Shown: positions 25,592 through 33,946, counted from the first letter of the stretch. The stretch: 64,000 bases of DNA from Bdellovibrionales bacterium (GCA_019637855.1 JAHBUX010000002.1:62001-126000); one strand, 5' to 3'. Program-made: numbers and translations. Notes: generated by a model from the letters alone, not told the origin.

Positions 25592-26421
25592 AGTCTTTGA
25601 AGATTTCCGGTCCAACAAATCAAAAAGGATTTTCATTGATTGAAGCCATGGTGGCGGTGGCTATCTGTGGCGTGGTCGTATCCGCGATGGCGACGGTGTA
25701 TGTGGCCATGCGAGACAACTTGGTGCGCGATCAGGCCTTTCGCGAGGCCGAGAGTTTACGCGCCTATGTTCAGGGCATTTTAAATCAATCCGCTTTGTGC
25801 TCGGGCGCCATGCGCTCAAGCGGCGGCCCTCCTTCCTGGGTCAATCCGGCGGCGGAGAATTCACGTTCCAGCGATATCACCGATATTCAAGCGGTGGACA
25901 CCGCCACGGGTATGGGCGGGACAACGGTTCTGAGCGCGGGACAAAATTATTCTAACAATCTGCGCATCGTCCGTATGTATTTGCGCAAACCCATCAATAC
26001 TCCTCAGCACAGCGAAGGCATTGCCTCCACGCAACCCTATCAGATGGATCGAGGAGTGGCAGGGGTTCAGGCAATGACATTGGTGCCCGCCAAGCTGGTG
26101 ATTGAATCTCAAATGCGAACTGCGTTTCCGACCAGCACTGCGACCATTTCGCGCATTGTGGATGTGGGCGTGGCCGTGAACGATGCGACCAATGAGGTGC
26201 AGTTTTGTTTTAACAATCTGCGCTCGCTGAATCCGACTTCCTATAGTTGCAACTCCACGACGGTAAATCCGAACTACCTTTGCTATTTTCAACCGCGCTG
26301 CCACTACTGGTACTATATCGCCGCATTTGACGCGTCTGGAAATGCGGATTGTCGCTGCGCCACAAGCTGTAGCGAAGTGAGCATTCTGGAATTCAAAGGG
26401 ACTGCGCGCGCCAGTCGCTAG
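25588..26421 (+). CDS. prepilin-like exported protein, second of three
   Basis: 277 residues with a textbook class III signal: NQKG14 then FSLIEAMVAVAICGVVVSAM, giving cleavage after Gly14 and Glu at +5. This is the one member of the trio with that glutamate. The shared features follow: LRAYVQGILNQSALCSGAM (Cys71) and, near the end, YIAAFDASGNADCRCATSC. It should be processed by a prepilin peptidase encoded elsewhere. Start overlaps the first gene by four bases. By analogy with pseudopilins it could be part of a short pilus tip or a secretion apparatus; no assembly ATPase or secretin is in the window. Confidence 0.85.
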   Translation: MKSLKISGPTNQKGFSLIEAMVAVAICGVVVSAMATVYVAMRDNLVRDQAFREAESLRAYVQGILNQSALCSGAMRSSGGPPSWVNPAAENSRSSDITDIQAVDTATGMGGTTVLSAGQNYSNNLRIVRMYLRKPINTPQHSEGIASTQPYQMDRGVAGVQAMTLVPAKLVIESQMRTAFPTSTATISRIVDVGVAVNDATNEVQFCFNNLRSLNPTSYSCNSTTVNPNYLCYFQPRCHYWYYIAAFDASGNADCRCATSCSEVSILEFKGTARASR

Positions 26422-26489
26422 AGTTCTCGCCAAAATTTACTTGCCATTGACTGAGCCGCCACGCTCTCATAACGAGTGGAGTGTGGCCG

Positions 26490-27590
26490 GTGAAAATTAA
26501 TGCGCGCGGGTTCAATTTAGTTTCGATCGTCGCCGCGCTGGCGGTCTTTTCATTTCTCATGGCTACCGTATCTTTGCTTTACAAAAACATTGTTGAGATG
26601 GGTTTACAGGCGGAAGTGTCGCATGACATGGATAGCTTGGCGCATACGGTGCAAGATATTTTATCCAGCAACGTTTTGTGCAACAGAGCCTTGCGCCAAC
26701 CGACCACGCCGAGCCCTACCGGTTATGTGGTTTGGCCTGCCGGTGGTGAGGGCGTGATCGGCTCGATTCAAACCAACAATGGTCAAACACCTCCCGTGGT
26801 GATCGTGTCCACCGCTGCGCCCAACAATCGCATCGGAAAAGTTCTGATCCAAAGCATGGTCCTACGCTATCCCAATCAGGCGGCGGGAATTATGGAAGGT
26901 AGCCCGGCCCAATCTTCGGTGCAGATCAATGGCGAGAACTACGATGTCATCACGGCCAAAGTTCAAATCAATTTCACTTGGGCTATGAGCCCGGGCAGTA
27001 TTCCGCCCAATCTTCCGAGTGGTTTGTTCCGCCCGCGCACGATGGATGTGACAGTGTCGGTGCATCGGCCCAGCAACCAAGTGCGCTTTTGCTTCCAGGA
27101 GTCGCTTACTCAGCTGGTCAGTGAGCCCTGCAATGCGGTTACGAGTGGTGGCACCATGGCCTATTGCACGCCCACGGCGCCGGGCTGTCAGATTCATTAT
27201 TTCTTGGCTGGGTTTGACGCCAACTCTCGGCCGATCTGTGATTGCCGTATGACTTGTCCCTCTGCCGGTAGTGGTGGAGGCAGCGGTAAGGGTGGCGCTG
27301 CTTCACTCTTTGCCGGTCAAGCGGCGGCAGGCGCCCTTGGCGGCGGTGCGACCGGCTCCTTTGGCGCGGCTCCTGGTGGAGCGGCTGCGGTGGGTATCGC
27401 GGGCGGCGCGGGTGTGATGGGCGCAGGAGCTGCCGGTGCCGCAGCGGCAGGAGCAGGCGGAGCGGCTAGTGGGGCGGGTGCTCCGAGCGGAGCGGCCGGT
27501 GTGTTGGGAGGAGCTGGTCCTTATGGCGCCGGTCCTGGTGGGGCCGCCGTCGGCGCTGCGGCCGCCGCCGGTGCCGTGTATTCGAACTGA
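26490..27590 (+). CDS. prepilin-like protein with Gly/Ala-rich tail, third of three
   Basis: 366 residues from the GTG giving MKINARGF; GGAG lies eight bases upstream, while a GTG three codons earlier lacks a proper site. Gly7 precedes FNLVSIVAALAVFSFLMATV, a prepilin-like helix with Ser at +5. HTVQDILSSNVLCNRAL (Cys64) and FLAGFDANSRPICDCRMTC are the family marks. The final 95 residues are almost only Gly, Ala and a few Ser/Pro, like silk or other low-complexity structural proteins. A 68-base gap separates it from the second gene; TTGACT with CATAAC there is a faint promoter resemblance. Confidence 0.75.
   Translation: MKINARGFNLVSIVAALAVFSFLMATVSLLYKNIVEMGLQAEVSHDMDSLAHTVQDILSSNVLCNRALRQPTTPSPTGYVVWPAGGEGVIGSIQTNNGQTPPVVIVSTAAPNNRIGKVLIQSMVLRYPNQAAGIMEGSPAQSSVQINGENYDVITAKVQINFTWAMSPGSIPPNLPSGLFRPRTMDVTVSVHRPSNQVRFCFQESLTQLVSEPCNAVTSGGTMAYCTPTAPGCQIHYFLAGFDANSRPICDCRMTCPSAGSGGGSGKGGAASLFAGQAAAGALGGGATGSFGAAPGGAAAVGIAGGAGVMGAGAAGAAAAGAGGAASGAGAPSGAAGVLGGAGPYGAGPGGAAVGAAAAAGAVYSN
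27265..27587 (+). repeat. low-complexity Gly/Ala coding repeat in the third prepilin gene
   Basis: This GC-rich stretch is built from GGN and GCN codons and encodes short units such as GAGAAGAAAAGAGG and GPYGAGPGG. The repeats are imperfect, so slipped-strand length change is possible but not shown. Confidence 0.8.
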
Positions 27591-27601
27591 GAGGATGACT
27601 T

Positions 27602-28198
27602 ATGATAAATAAAATATGTTTTTCTCTATTGCTGCTTTTCTCCAGCTTTGGCCGGGCTGAACAATTGAAACAGGGCTACTCCATTGACCCCTCGTTGGGA
27701 TTCTCTACCGTGGAAACCCGCGGGCAAAGCGCCGATTCGCGGGGCTTCTTCTGGCGAGGAGAGAGAGAGGGACTCGAGGTTTCCGTGCGTGGCACCACAC
27801 TGGACTCCGTGCAAGAGGCGCGTGAACTTTCCAATGTGGAGTTCAACAACATCGCCAATCTGTATGGCAAGCGTGGCAATCCTTACGAAGGGCAGATCTC
27901 GTCGCTTGTTTCGTGCGACAAAATCTTTCAGCCCAAGCCGTCGCGGGTGAAGGTGCAAGGAGTATCGCGCCCGGCGCTCTTAGTCGGAGCCAATAGCCGC
28001 AAGAGTTTCGGCGCCTGCACGGCAGATCAAATCGCTTACTGGGCCGCCTACTACAACTATGTCGATGAAGAATCGAAAACGGTGTTCTCGGTGCGCATTT
28101 TTAAAAAGATGTCCGCGCCCAGCGCCAAGCAGATCGCGGAGGCCAATCGTGATCTCACCGAAATCGCGGCAAAGGTGTTAACTAAGGCTGTGAAGTAA
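27602..28198 (+). CDS. exported protein of the prepilin operon, unknown family
   Basis: 198 residues with signal peptide MINKICFSLLLLFSSFGRAE and a ribosome site AGAGGAT six bases before the ATG. The mature domain is mixed alpha/beta with two cysteines (SLVSCDKIF and FGACTADQ), which could form a disulfide; it includes YWAAYYNYVDEESKTVFSVRIFKK. I recognise no family. It lies 11 bases after the Gly/Ala-tailed prepilin and abuts the sulfatase gene (the stop and next ATG are adjacent), so it is firmly within the operon and probably works in the periplasm with the prepilins. Confidence 0.65.
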   Translation: MINKICFSLLLLFSSFGRAEQLKQGYSIDPSLGFSTVETRGQSADSRGFFWRGEREGLEVSVRGTTLDSVQEARELSNVEFNNIANLYGKRGNPYEGQISSLVSCDKIFQPKPSRVKVQGVSRPALLVGANSRKSFGACTADQIAYWAAYYNYVDEESKTVFSVRIFKKMSAPSAKQIAEANRDLTEIAAKVLTKAVK

Positions 28199-29623
28199 AT
28201 GCGCCAGAGGGTCGTCCGTGTCGTTGCTCTGCTCTTGGTGATCTTCCTATGCTCCGGTTACACGGCGCTGACCTTTTGGCCCGAGCCGCCGCAAACCCGA
28301 CCCAATGTTTTGATCATCAGTCTCTGCTCTTTTCGCTACAAAATGTTGCAGGAGTACAACCACACGACTGAGTCCATCATGCCGGCGATGGACAGGTTTT
28401 TTGCCGCCAGTTCTTTTGTCTTCGAAAACATTTTCAATGGCATGCCCTGGACCGCGCTGTTTTCAACGGCGCAGTCCGTTCTTCCGGGATGGGAGATTGA
28501 GCGTATGCTGTACACACGCTATGTGAACAGCAGTCGTGATTATATCATCCGGGTTCCGCATCGCGAATCGTGGCTGCATCCGCCCAGCGCTCGTATCGAC
28601 GACAATGACTTCGAAAAAAACCATTCGCAAGAAACAGAGTTTATCCGCCGCTCGTTGTTGAAGCCGGAGTCGCGGCCGTTCTTTATGCTGGCGCACTATA
28701 AGTATATGCACTATCCGCTGATCGATCGTTTCAACGCGGATTCCGAGTGGGACTACTATCTCAGCAAAGAAGAAAAGGCGCTGGTTGCTGAGTACAGCGC
28801 TCATCCTGGCAAGTATCCTGATAAACTGCCGTTCCTTCTTCTGCTCACCAACAGTGATGAAGTGCCTTTAGCCAATCCGCGCATCACCGCCGATATGGAT
28901 CGGCGCCAGATCCCGAAGAACACGCGCAGTGAGAAGGCCTACAAGTTTAAAGGCCTGCTCACCGATCCCGCCTTTCTCGCCGCTTGGAAGAACAGTCCGG
29001 GTTATGAGAAAGACCTCGTGCTGTTGGAGAAGCTCTATAAGGCCAACGCTCGCTATTTGGATAAAGTTTTGGCCCCTGCTCTCAATCTATGGGGCGATAA
29101 AGAGTTGCAGCGTACGACAGTAGTGATGGTCACCGGTGATCACGGCGAGATGCACATGGAACACGATATGCTTACACATGCGCATTCACTCTACGACGAA
29201 GTCTTGCGTATCCCTTTGGCCATTCGCTTTCCGGGCCATCGCGCTCCGGTGCGCATAGAGGAGCAAACGCACTTCCGTCCGGTGGCGCAACTGCTGCGCG
29301 GCGTTCTCAGTGGGACGGTGGATGCTGAGAATTTCGAGAAGTCTTTCCGCAAGGTACAAGACGACGCTGTGGTGCTTAGAAACTGCACCAACACCAAACG
29401 GGGAGTGCGTTACAAGAACCAGTACAAATACATATTCGATGTCGCAGAAGACCGCCCCTACCTTTATGACTTGAAAAAAGATCCGGGCGAGAATGAGAAT
29501 ATTGCGGATGCCAATATGGAAATGGTCGACAAGTTCGAAACCATGTTCTGGAAACTCTATCCGGACTTCAAAACCGTGGATCACGGCGATTGTTTGGGTG
29601 CCGGCGATAGCGGCGGGGAGTAG
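28199..29623 (+). CDS. membrane-anchored sulfatase/alkaline-phosphatase-fold protein with altered metal site
   Basis: 474 residues: one N-terminal membrane helix, then a periplasmic sulfatase-like domain. NVLIISLCSFRYKML at 36-50 aligns with the usual ISxDxLRxDxL strand, but the first metal-binding Asp is Cys43 and the later Asp is Lys48. The second half is regular: MPAMDRFFA, VTGDHGEMHMEHDML with the metal Asp and His, and HSLYDEVLRIPLAIRFPG. The fold is thus clear, while the metal centre is incomplete, so it may be inactive, use another chemistry, or act as a binding protein. It starts directly after the upstream stop and is followed by a GTG-started gene without gap. Confidence 0.75.
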   Translation: MRQRVVRVVALLLVIFLCSGYTALTFWPEPPQTRPNVLIISLCSFRYKMLQEYNHTTESIMPAMDRFFAASSFVFENIFNGMPWTALFSTAQSVLPGWEIERMLYTRYVNSSRDYIIRVPHRESWLHPPSARIDDNDFEKNHSQETEFIRRSLLKPESRPFFMLAHYKYMHYPLIDRFNADSEWDYYLSKEEKALVAEYSAHPGKYPDKLPFLLLLTNSDEVPLANPRITADMDRRQIPKNTRSEKAYKFKGLLTDPAFLAAWKNSPGYEKDLVLLEKLYKANARYLDKVLAPALNLWGDKELQRTTVVMVTGDHGEMHMEHDMLTHAHSLYDEVLRIPLAIRFPGHRAPVRIEEQTHFRPVAQLLRGVLSGTVDAENFEKSFRKVQDDAVVLRNCTNTKRGVRYKNQYKYIFDVAEDRPYLYDLKKDPGENENIADANMEMVDKFETMFWKLYPDFKTVDHGDCLGAGDSGGE

Positions 29624-30190
29624 GTGCGAGTGAGCCAGCGCGTTTTGGCCCTGGCTTTGACCGGCGCAGTTTTAATTTTACTGACATTTAGTTTCGTCCA
29701 CATGGTTCGCGCTTCGGCCTCTGACAATGCGAAGTTCGAAGGCAAGGTGAATGCGGGTCGTGCTTTTATGTACGTCGCCCGCTCACTCAACATGCCAGCC
29801 AAATGCTCAACCGCTTTGGTTCCTCTGCTGAAAGAGTGGAATCGCCAATCGGCGCAGAACTTCACCTATTTGGACACCAAGGTGCAGCTGCGTCCACGCC
29901 AGATTGGTGATGTGAGTGTTCGCCCGTCGGCCGAACTGGTCGTGCTCTCTGAATACGGAGAACGCGCGTTGCCTTTGCATTTAGCGATCGGACCAACCGG
30001 CGAGATTATTGGCTGCGCAGTCGATGAGCATGCCGTACGCTACATGCTGGGTTCCGCCATTTATGCCAGCGACAAATGTTTCGAGCCCGCTCGCACCACG
30101 CAGTGGTTTGTTCGCTGTCCCGCCACCACTTTTCTGAATCGGGATGTGGTGAGGGGCACATTCTGGTGCTGTCCATTGAGGGGCGGTTGA
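29624..30190 (+). CDS. single-pass protein related to the operon's prepilins, unknown function
   Basis: 188 residues from a GTG directly after the sulfatase stop. The N-terminal helix VLALALTGAVLILLTFSFV is membrane-spanning but lacks a clear prepilin peptidase site. FMYVARSLN followed by AKCSTAL (Cys61) parallels the ILxxxxxCxxAL mark of the three prepilin-like proteins, at nearly the same distance from the membrane. The C-terminus has further cysteines (KCFEP, VRCPA, WCCPL). I infer a distant fourth member or a partner. The stop overlaps the next ATG by one base (TGATG). Confidence 0.55.
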   Translation: MRVSQRVLALALTGAVLILLTFSFVHMVRASASDNAKFEGKVNAGRAFMYVARSLNMPAKCSTALVPLLKEWNRQSAQNFTYLDTKVQLRPRQIGDVSVRPSAELVVLSEYGERALPLHLAIGPTGEIIGCAVDEHAVRYMLGSAIYASDKCFEPARTTQWFVRCPATTFLNRDVVRGTFWCCPLRGG

Positions 30191-30900
30191 TGCGAGCTCT
30201 CTATGCTTTTGTGATCGTCCTGGTTTCTTTTAGCTGCATGGTCTATGAGCTGACTTTGGCACAGACCAGCTCTTTGCTGTTGGGCAATGCGCTCGTCAAC
30301 TACAGCGTCACGATCTGTATTTATCTTGCCGGTTTGGGAGTGGGTTCGCTGCTGTTTATGCGTTACAACTCCGAGAGTGCGGGACCACTGCTTCTCAACA
30401 CGGAAATCGTTTTGAGTTATCTGGGACCTTTGGCACCGATTCTCGCTTTGTTGGTGGAGTTTAGTTTGCGTCAGGTAGTGATGCCTGGAAGTTTAGCGTA
30501 CTTCTTCGTTTTACAGAGCACGATGTATGTATTGGTGGCTTTGGTGGGCATTCTCTCTGGCCTTGAACTGCCGATTATGATTTCGCTGGGAGAAACGCGC
30601 TTTCGTATGCAATCGGGCGCTGTTTTGGGGTTGGATTATCTCGGTACGTTGGTTGCCATCGCGGCGTTCCCCACGGTGGGATTGGGAATGTTGGGGCTGT
30701 TCGGCACGGCCGCCTTGGCTGGCGTGGGCAGCTGGGGGGGAGCGGTGATGACTTGGTTGGCTTTACCGCCCGCGCAGCGCCATCGGTGGCAGTTGGTGTT
30801 GCTGGCGCCTTCGTTGGCGCTGGTCATGGCGATGCTCGCGTTCGGACCGGAGCTGCGCGAATTTATGAGTCAGTCGATCTATCTGGCGGGGGACAAATGA
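30190..30900 (+). CDS. membrane protein related to the membrane half of spermidine-synthase-like proteins
   Basis: 236 residues, about seven hydrophobic segments, no soluble domain. VTICIYLAGLGVGSLL, GILSGLELPIMISLG and DYLGTLVAI match equivalent points of the next protein (VTLACYIASMGLGSYLG, GFLSGLELNLLLRIG, SYAGTVAAT), so it is a paralogue of that protein's membrane part without the synthase domain. I chose the ATG in a TGATG overlap; earlier starts would run inside the preceding gene. It may form a heterodimer with its neighbour in the inner membrane. Confidence 0.7.
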   Translation: MRALYAFVIVLVSFSCMVYELTLAQTSSLLLGNALVNYSVTICIYLAGLGVGSLLFMRYNSESAGPLLLNTEIVLSYLGPLAPILALLVEFSLRQVVMPGSLAYFFVLQSTMYVLVALVGILSGLELPIMISLGETRFRMQSGAVLGLDYLGTLVAIAAFPTVGLGMLGLFGTAALAGVGSWGGAVMTWLALPPAQRHRWQLVLLAPSLALVMAMLAFGPELREFMSQSIYLAGDK

Positions 30901-32543
30901 TCAATGACCGCCTGCGCATGTGGACCGTGATTTGGATGGCGGCTGTGAGTTCGGCGTTTGGCCTGGTGTACTCGCAGCTGTTGGTGAAGGTGTTGGCCTC
31001 GATCACCTCGCAGTTTATGCTGTCACAGACGGTGACGTTGGCTTGTTATATCGCTTCGATGGGGCTCGGTTCTTATCTCGGAGATCGAGTGCGCGAAGCC
31101 AAGGTGGCCCGTCGTTTGCCGCAGATTCAATTGTACTCGTCGGCCGTGGGCTTGACCATGGTTCTGTTCGCCTACGTGCTCTATATGTTTTTGAAATTTT
31201 ATTTTGTCGAGATCAGCGATCCGCGTGAGCGCGAGTGGCTGCGTTCGCTGGCCTGGATGATGGTAACGCTGGCGCAACCCGCGGCTTTGATCACTGGATT
31301 TCTCTCCGGCCTTGAACTCAATCTGCTCCTGCGCATTGGAAAGCGCTTGGCGCCAGAGACCGGCTACAGCAAAGTTTTAGCTGGTAGTTACGCGGGCACC
31401 GTGGCGGCAACCTTGATCTTTATCTGGGTGATGCCGCAATTCACACCGATGGCGACGGGCTTAGGATTGGCGGCCGCCAATTTGCTTTTTTCTCTTTATC
31501 TGGCGTGGACTTTTTTAGACGGGGAGCGCGAGCTCACTGTTCACTGCGCGTGGGCCGCGGGCGTGAGCGTACTGATCGCTTTGTTGTGCGGCTATCTGCC
31601 TTTCTTAAGCCAAATGCACTACAAGAGTCGCGAACTGCAAGGCGTGCAGCTGCAAGCACTCAAGGATTTTGTGCCGTTTGTGACCGAAGTTTTACCTCAA
31701 CGACCGGAGATGTTTCGTCACAGTACGCCTTATCAGAACGCCGACATCATGTTTGGCGCCGACGGCGGCTTTCGTTTTCTTTTGGATTATCACCCGCAGA
31801 TTGAATACGTTTGGAACGCCGAATATCACGAGGCTTTCGTTCATGCGCCGATTCAATACTCGCGCGAAATTCCGCGCGAGGTTTTGGTCTTGGGTGGTGG
31901 CGACGGTGGCACGGCCGCTGAATTGCTGAAGTACAAGGAGGCTGTGGACCACATCGATCTGGTGGAGTTGGATCCGTGGATGATCCATTTCGCTAAGACC
32001 GCACCTCTGTTTTTGGATTTCAATCACGGCGCCTTCAACGATTCTAAGGTTCGCATTTTCAATCAGGATGCGATTACCTACTTACGTACTACGGACAAAA
32101 AGTACGACGCAGTCTATGTGGATTTTCCATTCCCGTTTGAGACGGAGCTGGTGAAGCTCTTTAGTGTCGAGTTCTACAAGATGACGGCCAAAGCTTTGAA
32201 GCCTGGCGGTCAGCTAGTGGTTGACGCTCCTGCCGGATGCGCCAAGACCGATCCGCTGGAGGGCAACTCGGGCACTTGGCGCACCAGTGTGATGTTGTCT
32301 TTGCGCGTAGCCGGATTCAAAACCGTTTTCCCTTTTTGCTCCGTGAACGGCTTTGTGATGGCTCGTCTGGACGAACGCCCTCCGGCCGAGGGCTATCATG
32401 ACTACGGTATTCCGCTGCAACTTATGAACGCGGCTTTCCTGGAAAACATCATCACCTGGAAGCGTGGCCCTGAAAAACGCTGGCGGGGTAAGATCAATAG
32501 CATGTTCAAACCACTCTCCCCTTTGCGCCCGCGGCATTTCTAG
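30897..32543 (+). CDS. membrane-fused spermidine-synthase-like protein
   Basis: 548 residues: seven or so membrane segments (1-240), then an aminopropyltransferase-type Rossmann domain (about 271-490). Motifs are well kept: TPYQ at 277-280, NAEYHEAFVH near 307-316, VLGGGDGG at 331-338, VELDP at 356-360, NQDA at 389-392, and the catalytic-loop Asp409 in YVDFPFP, where the common DP is FP, then FSVEFYK. Known relatives make spermidine or modify unknown molecules with SAM-type cofactors. ATGA overlap with the half-size paralogue; last gene of the operon. Its stop shares CTAG with the convergent transferase. The true product is open. Confidence 0.8.
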   Translation: MINDRLRMWTVIWMAAVSSAFGLVYSQLLVKVLASITSQFMLSQTVTLACYIASMGLGSYLGDRVREAKVARRLPQIQLYSSAVGLTMVLFAYVLYMFLKFYFVEISDPREREWLRSLAWMMVTLAQPAALITGFLSGLELNLLLRIGKRLAPETGYSKVLAGSYAGTVAATLIFIWVMPQFTPMATGLGLAAANLLFSLYLAWTFLDGERELTVHCAWAAGVSVLIALLCGYLPFLSQMHYKSRELQGVQLQALKDFVPFVTEVLPQRPEMFRHSTPYQNADIMFGADGGFRFLLDYHPQIEYVWNAEYHEAFVHAPIQYSREIPREVLVLGGGDGGTAAELLKYKEAVDHIDLVELDPWMIHFAKTAPLFLDFNHGAFNDSKVRIFNQDAITYLRTTDKKYDAVYVDFPFPFETELVKLFSVEFYKMTAKALKPGGQLVVDAPAGCAKTDPLEGNSGTWRTSVMLSLRVAGFKTVFPFCSVNGFVMARLDERPPAEGYHDYGIPLQLMNAAFLENIITWKRGPEKRWRGKINSMFKPLSPLRPRHF

Positions 32544-33946
32544 AAAAAGATCAGAGTGCGGGCGTCGTCGTAGGCTAGGCGGGGGAAGTGGGTGCGTATG
32601 ACGTCTTCGATGGTGCGGCCGGGGCAAGGCAGTCCCTCCAGGCCTTTTTTCACCATGGCCACGGCGCTGATACCGCCTTGCTTGAGACGCTCTTCGATAC
32701 TGTCGCAAGAGACTGAGCCGGTGACGGCGCGCGCGGCGGAGAAGTCGGTGTACTCGGGCGGCGTTAGGCGGTCGACAGACGTGATCAAAAACAAATTGTT
32801 GCCCATGACCACGGAGCCCTGTGGCGCTACAGACCGCAACGCTTGGCGAGCCCGCACCTCACGCTTGCGTGGTTGTGGAAGAGTCCAATTGAATTCCCAC
32901 GCGGTCACCAGCAAACAAGCGGCGATAAAAACTGTGGCGACAAAACTGTAACCGGGTGGTTGGCGCGCCAATACCAAGGCCATTGCAAAGGCGACGATGG
33001 GCGTGAACACAATCAAGTGATCCGTGTTAACGCGAACATAGAACAAGAAGAAGGCAAGACACAGAGCGCTTGCCACAATCAAAGGTTCGACCATACGTTG
33101 TTCACCACGACGGTATAGATAGATCAACGACAGCAGCAGAGCGGGTAAGCTGAACATCCACATTCCCACCGAATAGTCGTAGCCATCCAATACAGCATGC
33201 AGATTGGTCGCCATATTAAATGAAAATGGAGAGCTCAGAAACTGCCGCACCAAGCCGCCTTGCAACTGTGCAAGTCCGCCGTGGGCCATCCAGCCACCCC
33301 AATAGAGACACAACATATTGGTGACAACGCTACCGACGAAAAGTACCGCCACGACTTTCACACGCTCACGACTTGTGCCGCCAGCGAACATTATCCATAG
33401 CACACCTGTGATCAAAAGCGGCAAGGCCATCAACGCTTTAAGCTGAATAGCGGCGCCAAACAGAACTGCCGCGGCAGTCACATTCAAAAGTTGAGAGCGG
33501 CGCAATGGTTTTTCAACCAATAAAACCACAGCCCACAAGGCCGATGCCAACGAGGGGATTTCGCCAGTGAGTTGATGTGAGAGATTGAAAAACAACGGGT
33601 CCACCGCCACCAACACGACACACATCGCAGCAGTTTTCTCAGAGGCCCAGCGTCTGGCCAAACGATAAGTCGCCCATAGCGCCAGAGGAGCAAAGGCCAG
33701 CACGATCAAGCGCGCGGCGTACAGATCTAAAAACGGAGCGAACTGGGACAGTGACGTCAATCGAATAAACAGTGGCCATTGAGAATAAAAAATGTCCGCG
33801 TACAGCTCGCGTCCTGCTTGGAGCTGTCGCAACGTCTGCCAATACACGCCTTCCGAGCCGTTGAAATAATCGAGAAGAAAACAGAAAGGCAGTTGTACGG
33901 CGACATAGACGGCCGCGCCCAAAATCAAATACGGCCGCATGTTCAT
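32540..33946 (-). CDS. GT-C-like membrane glycosyltransferase (predicted), paralogue of the 21.7 kb gene
   Basis: 468 residues from the ATG preceded by GGAGGA with seven bases spacing; a longer frame is not needed. About ten hydrophobic segments. FNGSEGVYWQTLRQLQAGRE at 28-47 and YADIFYSQWPLF mark the first periplasmic loop, and the soluble tail includes SVVMGNNLF and SVSCDSIEERL. The same marks occur in the transferase that starts at 21724, so the two are duplicates flanking the prepilin region. Predicted to transfer a sugar from a polyprenyl carrier. It shares a 54-base divergent promoter region with the GT-B gene. Confidence 0.65.
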   Translation of the reverse strand: MNMRPYLILGAAVYVAVQLPFCFLLDYFNGSEGVYWQTLRQLQAGRELYADIFYSQWPLFIRLTSLSQFAPFLDLYAARLIVLAFAPLALWATYRLARRWASEKTAAMCVVLVAVDPLFFNLSHQLTGEIPSLASALWAVVLLVEKPLRRSQLLNVTAAAVLFGAAIQLKALMALPLLITGVLWIMFAGGTSRERVKVVAVLFVGSVVTNMLCLYWGGWMAHGGLAQLQGGLVRQFLSSPFSFNMATNLHAVLDGYDYSVGMWMFSLPALLLSLIYLYRRGEQRMVEPLIVASALCLAFFLFYVRVNTDHLIVFTPIVAFAMALVLARQPPGYSFVATVFIAACLLVTAWEFNWTLPQPRKREVRARQALRSVAPQGSVVMGNNLFLITSVDRLTPPEYTDFSAARAVTGSVSCDSIEERLKQGGISAVAMVKKGLEGLPCPGRTIEDVIRTHFPRLAYDDARTLIFF

